Source: Lysinibacillus sp. SGAir0095 (lineage in GTDB: Bacteria > Bacillota > Bacilli > Bacillales_A > Planococcaceae). From it: a DNA stretch of 64,000 nt. Below the pieces are notes generated by a model. It had not been told where the DNA came from. It ran no database searches and worked only from the letters and a program-made list of their open reading frames with translations. This document shows, piece by piece, positions 1 to 8,640 of the stretch (the stretch's first letter is position 1; every line of letters begins with the position of its first letter). The translations under genes were made by a program, and so were the position numbers. The stretch spans positions 768,001 through 832,000 of the forward strand of contig NZ_CP028083.1 in the NCBI RefSeq assembly GCF_005491425.1. Reading direction: 5' to 3'.

Positions 1-1
1 T

Positions 2-958
2 TTATTAGCCGCTTGTGGTGGTAGTGAAACATCTACCGAATCTACAGGAGATACTAGTACTGGAACAACTGAAGAAGGAAAAACATTCAAAGTAGGAATT
101 ACACAAATCGTAGAGCATCCATCATTAGATGCGGCAACTGAAGGTTTTAAAGCAGCATTGGAAGAGGCTGGTTTAGAAGTTGAATTTGTCGAGGAAAATG
201 CCCAAAACGATCAAAGTATGAACACAACAATTGCCCAAAACTTAGTGAATGAAGGTGTTGATTTAATTTTTGCAAATTCAACTCCATCAGCCCAAGCAGT
301 TAAAGGGGCAACATCAGATATTCCAATTCTTTTCACATCTGTTACAGATGCAGTAGGTGCAGAGCTAATCGACTCCATGGAAGCACCAGGTGGAAATGTT
401 ACAGGTACGGTTGACTTGCATCCAGATACAATTGCAAATACAGTCACATTTTTAAAAGACGAATTAGGTGCGAAAAAAGTCGGGACAGTATATAACACTG
501 GTGAGCAAAACTCTGTTGCACAAATTGAACAAGTTAAAGGGTTATTGGAAGAGGCTGGTCTTGAATTAGTAGAAGCAGCTGTTTCTACATCAGCAGAGGT
601 AAAACAAGCAACAGAATCATTACTTGGTAAAGTGGATTCGCTTTATATCATTACTGATAACACAGTTGTATCTGCGCTAGAATCAGTAATTGAAGTAGCA
701 AGCGCTAACCAACTTCCTTTAATGGTAGGGGAGCTAGATTCAGTTGAACGTGGCGGATTAGGTGCCTACGGATTTGAATACTATGATATCGGCTATGAAG
801 CTGGGGAAATGGCAGTGAAAATTTTAAATGGAGAAGCTACACCTTCTGAAATTCCATCTGCATATCCTGCAAACCTAAAATTACTTATTAATAAAGGTGC
901 TGCCGATACTTTAGGTCTTGAAATCGGTGAATCCTGGAACGCGGAAGTATACGAATAA
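2..958 (+). CDS. ABC transporter substrate-binding lipoprotein (TrpX/DUF534 type), 5' partial
   Basis: Extracellular solute receptor of an ABC importer, tethered to the membrane as a lipoprotein. The reading frame is open from base 2, so the start codon and most of the signal peptide lie before the window. The first visible residues, LLAACGG, are a lipobox whose Cys (bases 14-16) would be lipidated, followed by a Ser/Thr-rich linker and a two-lobed ABC_sub_bind (DUF534) domain. Permease and ATPase genes follow on the same strand (30-bp gap), making a complete three-gene importer. Related systems include the tryptophan/tyrosine transporters TrpXYZ of streptococci, but the substrate cannot be read from sequence. 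Family is clear; specificity is unassigned. Confidence 0.88.
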   Translation, partial: LLAACGGSETSTESTGDTSTGTTEEGKTFKVGITQIVEHPSLDAATEGFKAALEEAGLEVEFVEENAQNDQSMNTTIAQNLVNEGVDLIFANSTPSAQAVKGATSDIPILFTSVTDAVGAELIDSMEAPGGNVTGTVDLHPDTIANTVTFLKDELGAKKVGTVYNTGEQNSVAQIEQVKGLLEEAGLELVEAAVSTSAEVKQATESLLGKVDSLYIITDNTVVSALESVIEVASANQLPLMVGELDSVERGGLGAYGFEYYDIGYEAGEMAVKILNGEATPSEIPSAYPANLKLLINKGAADTLGLEIGESWNAEVYE

Positions 959-987
959 ATTAGAAGTTAGTTAGGAGATGATTCAAT

Positions 988-2022
988 ATGTTTACAGCGA
1001 TGTTCGGTTCAGTTGAGCAAGGAATCATCTATGCAATTATGGCACTCGGAGTGTATCTGACATTCCGAGTGTTGGATTTTCCGGATTTAACGGTTGATGG
1101 AAGCTTCGTTACTGGGGCAGCTACTGCAGCAATGATGATTGCACTGGGCTACCACCCGATACTAGCTACATTAATGGCAATTGTTGCTGGATTTATTGCA
1201 GGATGTATGACAGGTCTATTACACACAAAAGGAAAGATAAATCCATTACTTTCAGGGATTTTAATGATGATTGCGTTATATTCTATCAATCTTCGTATTA
1301 TGGGATTATCTGCAGAAAATGCAATTGTGAAACCCAATATTCCACTGATAAATGCTGATACAATTTTTTCACAGTTTAATAGTTTTTGGAGTAATTTGGG
1401 GATTGATGCAGCTCTAACAAACTTTATAAAAAATACGTTAGGCTTTCAATCAGCTCCATCCACTTGGGGTACCATTTTAGTAGTGTTGATTATTACACTC
1501 ATCATCAAGTTTATTGCAGATTGGTTCTTAAAAACGGAAGTGGGGCTTGCAATTCGTGCAACAGGCGATAATAAACGAATGATTCGTAGCTTCTCGGCGA
1601 ACACGGATGGCCTAATTGTATTAGGACTGGGTCTTTCTAATGCCTTAGTTGCATTTTCTGGAGCTTTAATCGCTCAATATTCAAAATTTGCTGATGCAAA
1701 TATGGGGATTGGGATGATTGTAATTGGTCTTGCATCGGTAATTATCGGGGAAGCCATCTTTGGAACAAAGACAATCTTCCGTACGACACTGGCAGTTGTT
1801 GCCGGGGCAATTATTTATCGAATCATTTATGCCGTTGCATTACGTATCGACTGGTTAGACACTTCAGATATGAAGTTAATTACCGCGATTATCGTTATAT
1901 TAGCATTAGTCATCCCACAAATGGTAGATAAGCGACGCGAGAAAAAACGAAAAGAAAAAAGGCGGATTGAGCGTCTCAATCAGCAAACAGAAATGATGCA
2001 AGGAGGGAATCACCTTGCTTAA
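988..2022 (+). CDS. ABC transporter permease (TrpY-like, BPD_transp_2 family)
   Basis: Membrane-spanning subunit of the importer that begins with the upstream lipoprotein. The 344-aa product is hydrophobic with roughly eight membrane segments, starts MFTAMFGSVEQGIIYAIMAL and ends in a very basic cytoplasmic tail rich in Lys and Arg. It resembles the branched-chain amino-acid/ribose-type permease superfamily and is the partner expected of DUF534 receptors. A GGAG ribosome site lies about 10 bases before the ATG. The end overlaps the start of the ATPase gene by eight bases, typical of translational coupling. Substrate unknown. Confidence 0.88.
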   Translation: MFTAMFGSVEQGIIYAIMALGVYLTFRVLDFPDLTVDGSFVTGAATAAMMIALGYHPILATLMAIVAGFIAGCMTGLLHTKGKINPLLSGILMMIALYSINLRIMGLSAENAIVKPNIPLINADTIFSQFNSFWSNLGIDAALTNFIKNTLGFQSAPSTWGTILVVLIITLIIKFIADWFLKTEVGLAIRATGDNKRMIRSFSANTDGLIVLGLGLSNALVAFSGALIAQYSKFADANMGIGMIVIGLASVIIGEAIFGTKTIFRTTLAVVAGAIIYRIIYAVALRIDWLDTSDMKLITAIIVILALVIPQMVDKRREKKRKEKRRIERLNQQTEMMQGGNHLA

Positions 2023-2812
2023 ATTAGAGGGCATCAATAAGATTTTTAATGAAGGCACTCCTGATGAAAAAATCGCCTTAGATAATATTAATCTACATTT
2101 AGCACCGGGAGATTTTGTAACTATAATCGGAAGTAATGGTGCTGGAAAATCGACAATGATGAATATGATTTCCGGCGCCTTAACACCTGACTTTGGGGCT
2201 GTAACCATTGAAGGGAAAGAAGTAACGAAATTACCGGAATATAAACGTTCTCAATACATCGGTCGAGTCTTCCAAGATCCAATGGCAGGTACTGCACCGT
2301 CGATGACAATCGAGGAGAATTTGGCTATAGCGTATTCGCGTAATGCGAAACGGACTTTTAGAAAAGGGGTAAGCCGTACTCGACGCGATTTCTTTAAGTC
2401 GTCACTAGAGAAATTGGGGCTAGGGCTTGAAAACCGCTTTAATGCGAAGGTGGGCATGCTTTCAGGTGGAGAGCGCCAAGCGTTATCACTGTTGATGGCA
2501 ACCTTCACAAAGCCGTCAATTTTATTATTGGATGAACATACAGCTGCCCTCGATCCATCGCGTGCGGAGTTAATCACTCGATTGACAAAGCAATTGGTAG
2601 AAGAGGGCAACTTAACAACCTTAATGGTGACGCACAATATGCAGCAAGCAATCGATCTTGGCAACCGATTGATCATGATGGATAAAGGACAAATCATTTT
2701 ATCGATTGATGAAGCGAAAAAACCAACACTAACAATCCCAGACTTAATGTCGGAATTCGAAAACATCCGCGGAGAAAAAATGAACTCAGACCGGGCGTTA
2801 CTGGGGAGCTAG
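2015..2812 (+). CDS. ABC transporter ATP-binding protein (TrpZ-like)
   Basis: Cytoplasmic ATPase that powers the importer encoded by the two preceding genes. The 265-aa protein has a Walker A motif (GSNGAGKST, residues about 38-46), Q-loop, signature motif LSGGERQ and Walker B ILLLDEH followed by an H-loop (VTHNM). The start is a TTG at 2015, set by the AGGAGGG at about 2000-2006; it overlaps the permease end by eight bases. Last gene of the operon; a hairpin terminator follows at 2846-2888. Confidence 0.9.
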   Translation: MLKLEGINKIFNEGTPDEKIALDNINLHLAPGDFVTIIGSNGAGKSTMMNMISGALTPDFGAVTIEGKEVTKLPEYKRSQYIGRVFQDPMAGTAPSMTIEENLAIAYSRNAKRTFRKGVSRTRRDFFKSSLEKLGLGLENRFNAKVGMLSGGERQALSLLMATFTKPSILLLDEHTAALDPSRAELITRLTKQLVEEGNLTTLMVTHNMQQAIDLGNRLIMMDKGQIILSIDEAKKPTLTIPDLMSEFENIRGEKMNSDRALLGS

Positions 2813-2845
2813 AGGTTAGTAGGAGTAGTGAAAAATAAAATTTTC

Positions 2846-2888
2846 AGAGGAGATTCTTTGCGAAAAGCGAAGTTTCTTCTCTTTTTTT
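2846..2888 (+). terminator. Rho-independent terminator of the ABC importer operon
   Basis: Inverted repeat (AGAGGAGATTCTTTGC pairing with GCGAAGTTTCTTCTCT around a short A-rich loop, with one or two mismatches) followed by seven T. It lies 34 bases after the ATPase stop. Confidence 0.8.
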
Positions 2889-2981
2889 ATGCTGAAAAAA
2901 TGAATTTAAGTGAAAGAGGTTTTTAGGGGCTTTTGCAAGATCAATGGTTTGTCTCTAAAATGAATTTAAGGAGGGAAGTGA

Positions 2982-3965
2982 ATGGAAATTCTTAAAAGAC
3001 AAAAATCTAGCAAACTTATAAATCTAGAAGCTTTACTGCGGAGGTTACCTGAAAATGAACAAGCCGATTATAGTTTTTATATGGAGCAGTACATTGTGCA
3101 AAGGAAAGGATATGATGGGGAACTCTGGGTAGATCAGTTGTGGAATGAACTAACTATTCCGTGTCGCTACAATCTCTTTCATAGCTATGAAACCATTAAT
3201 AGCGCAGGTTACTCCCATCAAATTGACACACTCCTTTTGACCCCACATTTCATTTGGCTAATCGAAATAAAGAACATCGGTTGACGTCTAGATATCGATG
3301 AGTCGAAACACCAACTAATTCGAACAAACCAGGAAGGATTAATAGAATCATTCAGAAACCCAGTAAACCAAATTAAACGCCACGCTGAATTTATTTCTAG
3401 GAAGTTTCGTGATATAAAAATCAATTTGCCAGTTGAAACTTCTATAATTATCGTGAGTGATTACACAATCATTGGAGCAATTCCAAAGGGTCATTCCATT
3501 TTCCACGCAAGCGGCTTACAAACCGAACTCGAGAAATTATTCAATAAACATCGAGAACCAAACATATCCCTTAACCAATTTGAAATGCTTAAAACAGATT
3601 TAATGAACCACCATCAGCGAAAAGATTGGAAAGCTAAAGTGAATCCTACAAAGCTACGTAAAGGTGTGCTCTGTAAGAAGTGTGACTATAAAAATGTAAT
3701 GAGATTTGAATACGGGAGCTTTAAATGTGAGAGATGCGGTATGAAAAACAAGGATGCTCATCTTGAAGCTCTATCCGACTACCGCTATTTAATAAGTGAA
3801 TGGATTACGAATCGGGAGTTAAGGGAGTTTTTGGGGATTGATTCACAATTTGCTGCACATCGAATTTTAAAGAAATTAGATTGGGAGTATATAGGGACTT
3901 ATAAAAATAGAAAATATAAAATTCCTGATTTTGTAGAAGAAGTTGTTGTTAGGAGGAGAACGTAG
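2982..3965 (+). pseudogene. NERD-domain protein with C-terminal zinc ribbon, interrupted by an in-frame TGA
   Basis: A 328-codon frame runs from ATG 2982 to TAG 3963-3965 and is broken once by TGA at 3282-3284. Both halves and the 47 codons between them are in the same frame, so this is a nonsense change and not a frameshift. The N-terminal part carries the nuclease-related NERD core (an Asp in SHQIDTLLL, then EIKN matching the D..ExK pattern). The interrupted position falls just after KNIG, where relatives usually have Gly, so a GGA to TGA change is plausible. The C-terminal part has a CKKC/CERC zinc ribbon and a small basic domain. Either a real pseudogene, a readthrough case or a sequencing error. 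GAGGG precedes the ATG. The cellular role of NERD proteins is poorly defined. Confidence 0.8.
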
Positions 3966-3971
3966 GAAGAA

Positions 3972-4356
3972 GGAGCCGCAAGAACGTGGAGCGAAGTCGC
4001 AAGTAAACAGAGTGAAACCGCAAGTAAAAAAGAAACTCGCAAGTAAAAGAGCAAAAGTCGCAAGTAAGTAAAGTGAAGTCGCAGGTAAACAGAGTAAACC
4101 CGCAAGTAAAAAGAAACTCGCAAGTAAAAGAGCAAAAGTCGCAAGTAAGTGGAGCGAAGTCGCAAGTAAACAGAGTAAACTCGCAAGTAAACAGAGTAAA
4201 CTCGCAAGTAAAAGAGCAAAAGTCGCAAGTAAGCTAAGAGAAGTCGCAAGTAAACAGAGTAAACCCGCAAGTAAAAAAGAAACTCGCAAGTAATGGAGCA
4301 AAAGTCGCAAGTAAGTAGAGCGAAATCGCAAGTAAAAGAGTAAAAGTCACAAGTAA
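3972..4356. repeat. Tandem array of about 18 GCAAGTAA units (18-21 bp) with a four-unit higher-order period
   Basis: Each unit ends in CGCAAGTAA and is 18-21 bp long. Four unit variants recur in order: A (acagagtaaac), B (aaagaaact), C (aagagcaaaag) and D (gtggagcgaag). The order read is D-ABCD-ABCD-AACD-ABCD-C, so the higher-order period is about 81 bp. It begins nine bases after the stop of the broken NERD gene and ends about 90 bp before the ilvA stop. Long open frames on the minus strand arise because the unit has no stop in that orientation; I do not regard them as genes. Confidence 0.92.
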
Positions 4357-4393
4357 AATTCATTCATCAGCACAAAACCGTCAGCGCCACCCC

Positions 4394-4431
4394 AAACAAA
4401 AAAACACCCGAATCATAAAAATCCGAGTGTT
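4394..4431 (-). terminator. Terminator of ilvA (minus strand)
   Basis: On the minus strand AACACTCGGAT pairs with ATTCGGGTGTT (two wobble pairs) and is followed by a T-rich tract. It begins 16 bases after the ilvA stop. Confidence 0.85.
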
Positions 4432-4446
4432 CTCCAATTCAATCTA

Positions 4447-5709
4447 CTAAACCAGCAATCCAAAGAGTTGACTATCTTTATTGACTTCGGTGAATTCGAA
4501 GCCGTTGATGCGCATCCGGTTGACAAGGCCTTGGTAGTCTTCAGGGTGAGTGACTTCGATACCAACTAGGGCAGGGCCGCTTTCTTTGTTATTTTTCTTT
4601 GTATATTCGAAAGTCGTAATGTCATCGTTTGGCCCTAGCACTACTGTTAAGAATTGACGTAGGGCGCCAGCACGTTGAGGGAAGTTGACGATAAAGTAAT
4701 AAAGCAGTCCCTCATACAACAAAGATTTCTCTTTGATTTCCTGCATTCGGCTGATGTCATTGTTGCCGCCAGTGATCACCACAACTACTGATTTTCCAAC
4801 GATTTCTTCAGCATAGAAATCAAGTGCAGAAACGGGAAGTGCACCAGAAGGCTCAGCTACAATCGCATGCTTATTATACAAATCCAAAATTGTTGTACTT
4901 ACTTTTCCTTCAGGAACAACGACAATATCGTCTAAATAATTGTTGCAAATTTCATAGGTTTTTGTACCAACGCATTGGACAGCGGTACCGTCACAGAACT
5001 TATCGATTTTCGCCAGAGTAGTGGGACCACCGTTATCAAAGGCCGCTTTCATGCTAGCCGCACCTGCTGGCTCAACCCCGATTACCTTGCTGTTTGGTGA
5101 TATATTTTTTATATAAGATGAGATACCGGCCATCAAACCGCCACCTCCAATACCTCCGAAAATGTAATCAAGCGGTTCCTCGATATCGTTTAATACTTCA
5201 ACTGCAACAGTGCCTTGTCCGGCGATAATGTCTAGATCGTCGAAAGGATGGATGAAAATCATATTATGCTCCGAGCTATATTCCTTTGCTGCAGTGGCAG
5301 AATCATCGAATGTATCGCCTTCTAAAATGATTTCGATATTATTGCGACCAAACATGCGGACTTGATCAATTTTTTGCTTTGGCGTCGTTAATGGCATGAA
5401 AATTCTACCTTTAATGTTTAAGTGTGCACAGGCAAATGCCACGCCTTGTGCATGGTTACCTGCACTGGCACAAACAACGCCACTTTTGCGGGCAGCTTCT
5501 TCGATTTTTTTGATTTTATAGAATGCCCCGCGTAATTTGAAGGATCGAACGTGTTGGAGATCCTCACGTTTAATGTAAATATTGGCTTTGTATTTTTCAG
5601 ATAAATACTCATTCTTTTGAAGTGGGGTATGTAATACGACATCCTTTAAATGTTGATGTGCGATTAACACGTTTTCCACAGCGATACTTTTTGAATTAAC
5701 AACTTCCAT
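4447..5709 (-). CDS. ilvA: Threonine ammonia-lyase (threonine dehydratase)
   Basis: Converts threonine to 2-oxobutanoate and ammonia, the committed step of isoleucine synthesis; cytoplasmic, PLP-dependent. The PLP lysine motif SFKLRGAFY, the phosphate-binding loop GGIGGGGLMAG, and a C-terminal ACT-like regulatory domain (about residues 325-420) are present. The start chosen is ATG 5709 (MEVVNSK), giving 420 aa, because GGAGG sits eight bases upstream; an in-frame ATG 57 bases earlier lacks such a site. Length fits the short B. subtilis-type enzyme (about 422 aa). Monocistronic, with its own terminator. No T-box or other leader was recognised in the 168 bp upstream. Confidence 0.95.
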   Translation of the reverse strand: MEVVNSKSIAVENVLIAHQHLKDVVLHTPLQKNEYLSEKYKANIYIKREDLQHVRSFKLRGAFYKIKKIEEAARKSGVVCASAGNHAQGVAFACAHLNIKGRIFMPLTTPKQKIDQVRMFGRNNIEIILEGDTFDDSATAAKEYSSEHNMIFIHPFDDLDIIAGQGTVAVEVLNDIEEPLDYIFGGIGGGGLMAGISSYIKNISPNSKVIGVEPAGAASMKAAFDNGGPTTLAKIDKFCDGTAVQCVGTKTYEICNNYLDDIVVVPEGKVSTTILDLYNKHAIVAEPSGALPVSALDFYAEEIVGKSVVVVITGGNNDISRMQEIKEKSLLYEGLLYYFIVNFPQRAGALRQFLTVVLGPNDDITTFEYTKKNNKESGPALVGIEVTHPEDYQGLVNRMRINGFEFTEVNKDSQLFGLLV

Positions 5710-5843
5710 CGTTTTGTTACCTCCGTTTTCAATCAACCATTGACTCATTTTATCACAAAATGACACGTTTTTTATGAATTATTTTTTAATTCAAAAAATT
5801 CAGCTTTAAACAGCTTCATGGCGGTATAAAATAGAAATCAAAC

Positions 5844-5871
5844 GAAAAAAGGACCGGCATCAGCCAGTCCT
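5844..5871 (-). terminator. Terminator of the YjiH-family gene (minus strand)
   Basis: On the minus strand AGGACTGGC, a TGAT loop, then GCCGGTCCT and six T. It starts seven bases past the stop of the gene at 5878. Confidence 0.9.
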
Positions 5872-5877
5872 AGAGAA

Positions 5878-7230
5878 TTAGAATATTAAGTGTGCAAGAA
5901 GTGCAATGATTGGAATCGAGATAAGTGTACGGATTAAGAAAATCAAGAACAGATCCCAAATTTTAAGTGGTAGCTTTGTTCCTAAAATTAATCCACCGAC
6001 CTCAGACATGTAGATTAATTGTGTTACAGATACTGTGGCAATGAAGAAACGAGTTAACTCGGATTCAATGCCCGCACCTAAAATAGAAGGTAATAACATA
6101 TCGGCGAAACCAACAATCATTGTTTGAGCTGCTTCGTCAGCAAAAGGAATTTGCAGTAAAGCTAGGATCGGCTCAAATGGCATACCTAAAATTTTAAAGA
6201 AGCTTGTGTACTCAGCAAGAACTAATGCAATTGTACCGAAAGCCATAATAACCGGTGTAATCGCGAACCACATTTCCAGAACGTTTTTAAAGCCAGAACC
6301 AATTACTCTTCCTAAATTTTTGTTGTTATCAGCCTTAGATAAAGCGCTGTTTAAACCGAATGAAAAAGAGTTAAAACCTTCTGGTACGATTTCGCTGCTT
6401 TCCAGTGGAGTGGAGCCATTGAAATTCGTATCAGGTTTGCCACGCAATGGGAAGATACGGGGCATAATGAGCGCAAGAATAATTGAAACTAAAATTACCG
6501 AACCATAAAATTGTAAGAAATAGTTGTTTAAACTTACTGTATCAAGCACTACGAAACAGAAAGTAATCGAAACAACAGAGAATGTTGTGGCAATCGTAGC
6601 AGCTTCTCGAGCAGTATAATTACCTTCCTCATATTGTCTGCTTGTTAATAGAACACCGATTGTTCCGTCTCCCACGAAAGAAGCCAAACAGTCAATTGCT
6701 GAACGTCCAGGAATTTTAAATAGTGGACGCATTATTTTAACCATCATGGATCCGAAGAATTCCAGTAAACCAAAGTCTGTTAATAAAGGTAGCAGTAACC
6801 CTGCAAACAAGAACAATGAGAACATCATTGTTACTAAACCGCCGTCAGGAGTGATTAATAATCCGGTAGTAATATCACTTGTAAAGCTTTCTGGTCCGAC
6901 CTGGAATAAATACATACTCGCAAAAATCACAGCTAAAATACGCATAGTTGTCCAGAACCAATTCACACGGAATAAAGAATCCAGTAAAGTTCTTTCGTCT
7001 GTCTCTGGTACGAATTTAATAATTAATGCACCAACAGCAGCGATGATAAAGACGATATAGGCAAACCAGTGAATAAAGCCTGTAACATTAGCAGAAAGTG
7101 TATTGGCAAGTATAGCGATGGGTACTTTTAAACCGTCTTCAGTATTAATTGGAGTAATGAATAAGATAATTCCAACTAAAGAAAGAAAGATAAAAAGAAA
7201 CCATGTATATGTACTAAATTTTTTTGTCAT
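5878..7230 (-). CDS. YjiH family membrane protein (nucleoside-recognition/Gate domains)
   Basis: Integral membrane protein of 450 aa with about ten hydrophobic segments. It belongs to the YjiH/Gate-domain family, distantly related to SpoIIIAC/SpmA-type and nucleoside transporters; the transported substrate, if any, is unknown. Gate-domain traits include GRSAIDCLASFVGDGTIGV and a second half with the mirrored pattern near LLPSILGAGIESELTRFF. The start at ATG 7230 (MTKKFSTYT) is set by GAGGGACAACAT upstream; an in-frame codon 48 bases earlier has no ribosome site. Single gene with its own terminator. Confidence 0.8.
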   Translation of the reverse strand: MTKKFSTYTWFLFIFLSLVGIILFITPINTEDGLKVPIAILANTLSANVTGFIHWFAYIVFIIAAVGALIIKFVPETDERTLLDSLFRVNWFWTTMRILAVIFASMYLFQVGPESFTSDITTGLLITPDGGLVTMMFSLFLFAGLLLPLLTDFGLLEFFGSMMVKIMRPLFKIPGRSAIDCLASFVGDGTIGVLLTSRQYEEGNYTAREAATIATTFSVVSITFCFVVLDTVSLNNYFLQFYGSVILVSIILALIMPRIFPLRGKPDTNFNGSTPLESSEIVPEGFNSFSFGLNSALSKADNNKNLGRVIGSGFKNVLEMWFAITPVIMAFGTIALVLAEYTSFFKILGMPFEPILALLQIPFADEAAQTMIVGFADMLLPSILGAGIESELTRFFIATVSVTQLIYMSEVGGLILGTKLPLKIWDLFLIFLIRTLISIPIIALLAHLIF

Positions 7231-7432
7231 ATGTTGTCCCTCTTTTATATGATGTTTTGGTATTGAATATTTATACACTATATAGTTTTTATATACACGT
7301 GTAAATAAGTTTAATAAAGTTCTATAATTCTGAAAATACTAGGCAGATTGAGACTTTGAAAAGGAAAGTGTCGACAAACTTTTCGTTAATTTCTGAATAA
7401 TGACAATCTAATGAAAGTATACTATAAACTGC

Positions 7433-7466
7433 AAAAAAAAGGGAGTAGGATTTCAATTCCTACTCC
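7433..7466 (-). terminator. Terminator of the yojF-bshB2 operon (minus strand)
   Basis: Perfect stem GGAGTAGGA/TCCTACTCC around a short loop, then eight T on the minus strand, six bases past the bshB2 stop. Confidence 0.92.
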
Positions 7467-7472
7467 AAAAAA

Positions 7473-8153
7473 TTACAAAATATCCTGGTTAATTACATAA
7501 AATCGCTCGTAATGTAACCAACTATCACTCATCGGTCGGCCATCATCAGTACGCTTCGCATTTTCTTCAATCATCCATGCAGTTTGGGAAGCATGTGCCT
7601 GTAATGCTTTTACCTTTTCAAGCTTAACGCTGCTCACGTCAATTTGAAGAGTTGGTTCCCCTTTTTCGGCAATGGTGTTGTTGGCAAAGCCCACAGCATA
7701 AATTGTTGGGCGATTTTCTTTTGGCATACGACGTACCGTTTCAAATACTGCTCGCGCTGTTGCTTCATGATCTGGATGTACTGCATATCCAGGTAGGAAG
7801 GTGATGATTAATGAAGGATTGAGCTCATCGATTAACCCTTTCACTAAGCTGACCATTTTTTCATCATCTTCGAATTCCACGGTTTTATCGCGTAATCCCA
7901 TCATTCTTAGATCCTCAATGCCCATAACTTCACAGGCAGCCTTTAGCTCTTCGCGGCGAATCTCCGGTAAAGATTCACGAGTTGCAAATGGAGGGTTGCC
8001 AAGATTGCGTCCCATTTCACCTAAAGTTAAGCATGCATATGTAACAGGGACACCCATATTACGGTACATTCTAATTGTTCCGGCAGATGAGAAAGCTTCA
8101 TCGTCTGGATGAGGGAAGACTACTAAAATTTGACGTTGTGGTTGTAATGACAT
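7473..8153 (-). CDS. bshB2: Bacillithiol biosynthesis deacetylase BshB2
   Basis: Zinc-dependent hydrolase of the PIG-L/LmbE family that deacetylates GlcNAc-malate to GlcN-malate in bacillithiol synthesis. The 226-aa protein carries the metal-binding and catalytic motifs HPDDE (near residue 15) and HPDHE (near residue 125). It lies 14 bases after yojF on the same strand, the pairing found in B. subtilis (yojF-yojG), so the two are probably co-transcribed. The alternative, the paralogue BshB1, is less likely because of the yojF partner. Confidence 0.92.
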   Translation of the reverse strand: MSLQPQRQILVVFPHPDDEAFSSAGTIRMYRNMGVPVTYACLTLGEMGRNLGNPPFATRESLPEIRREELKAACEVMGIEDLRMMGLRDKTVEFEDDEKMVSLVKGLIDELNPSLIITFLPGYAVHPDHEATARAVFETVRRMPKENRPTIYAVGFANNTIAEKGEPTLQIDVSSVKLEKVKALQAHASQTAWMIEENAKRTDDGRPMSDSWLHYERFYVINQDIL

Positions 8154-8167
8154 GTAAAATCCACTCC

Positions 8168-8518
8168 TTAATAAGAAAATGGTGTTTCACTAATTTCTAG
8201 TGCAACAGCAAGTTTCCCTGTAAAGTCTAATCCAGCCATCAATAGTCGGCCTTTTTCATCTAATTCATAATGGGTAATACCCTGTGCATAAACCCAGCCA
8301 TGGTCCATTTTTAAACCTACACGGTGAGGGGTATCGTTTATTATTTTAGCAAGTTCATAACGAATTCTAGCATTTCGGATAAATGCCCCTGCATTAAATA
8401 CTCTTTCATCAAAATGGGAGGCATAGGCTCCATTTGTAGTTTCTAGATGAATATAAACATCTTTATTTGCAAAAGAATTAAGCAATTCTTGGAGCTCGTC
8501 AATTTGTACTTCCTTCAT
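8168..8518 (-). CDS. yojF: YojF family protein (DUF1806)
   Basis: Small 116-aa protein of the DUF1806 family, found next to the bacillithiol deacetylase gene in many Bacillales. No catalytic motif or signal peptide is visible; it appears cytoplasmic. An AAAGGAG ribosome site precedes ATG 8518. Its role is not established; co-occurrence with bshB2 suggests a link to thiol metabolism (inference). Confidence 0.88.
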   Translation of the reverse strand: MKEVQIDELQELLNSFANKDVYIHLETTNGAYASHFDERVFNAGAFIRNARIRYELAKIINDTPHRVGLKMDHGWVYAQGITHYELDEKGRLLMAGLDFTGKLAVALEISETPFSY

Positions 8519-8577
8519 CTTAATTCTCCTTTCACATCTAATAGTCTAATTATAGTCAATTTGGCAAATGAATGAAA

Positions 8578-8631
8578 GTACCAGGCCCTTAAACAATTTC
8601 GAATATTTCGAATCGTTTTAGGACCTGGTAC
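8578..8631. repeat. 54-bp dispersed inverted repeat (GTACCAGG...CCTGGTAC), copy 1
   Basis: Imperfect palindrome with 27-base arms, beginning GTACCAGGCCCTTAAAC and ending GTTTTAGGACCTGGTAC around a TTCGAAT core. It occupies the gap between pdxK and yojF. A related copy sits at 41234-41289, so this looks like a dispersed intergenic element. It lacks a T tract, so it is not a classical terminator, but it could fold in RNA. Confidence 0.85.
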
Positions 8632-8640
8632 ATAAACAGT

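Noticed and set aside
3972-4356. CRISPR array
   Set aside because: Units are 18-21 bp with no unique spacers of constant length, and no cas genes are nearby.
3876-4363. Two long overlapping open frames on the minus strand through the GCAAGTAA array
   Set aside because: They are low-complexity translations of the repeat, which has no stop codon in that orientation; there is no ribosome site and two frames are open at once.
4447-5877. T-box or other amino-acid leader upstream of ilvA
   Set aside because: The 168-bp upstream gap lacks the T-box sequence and an antiterminator structure.
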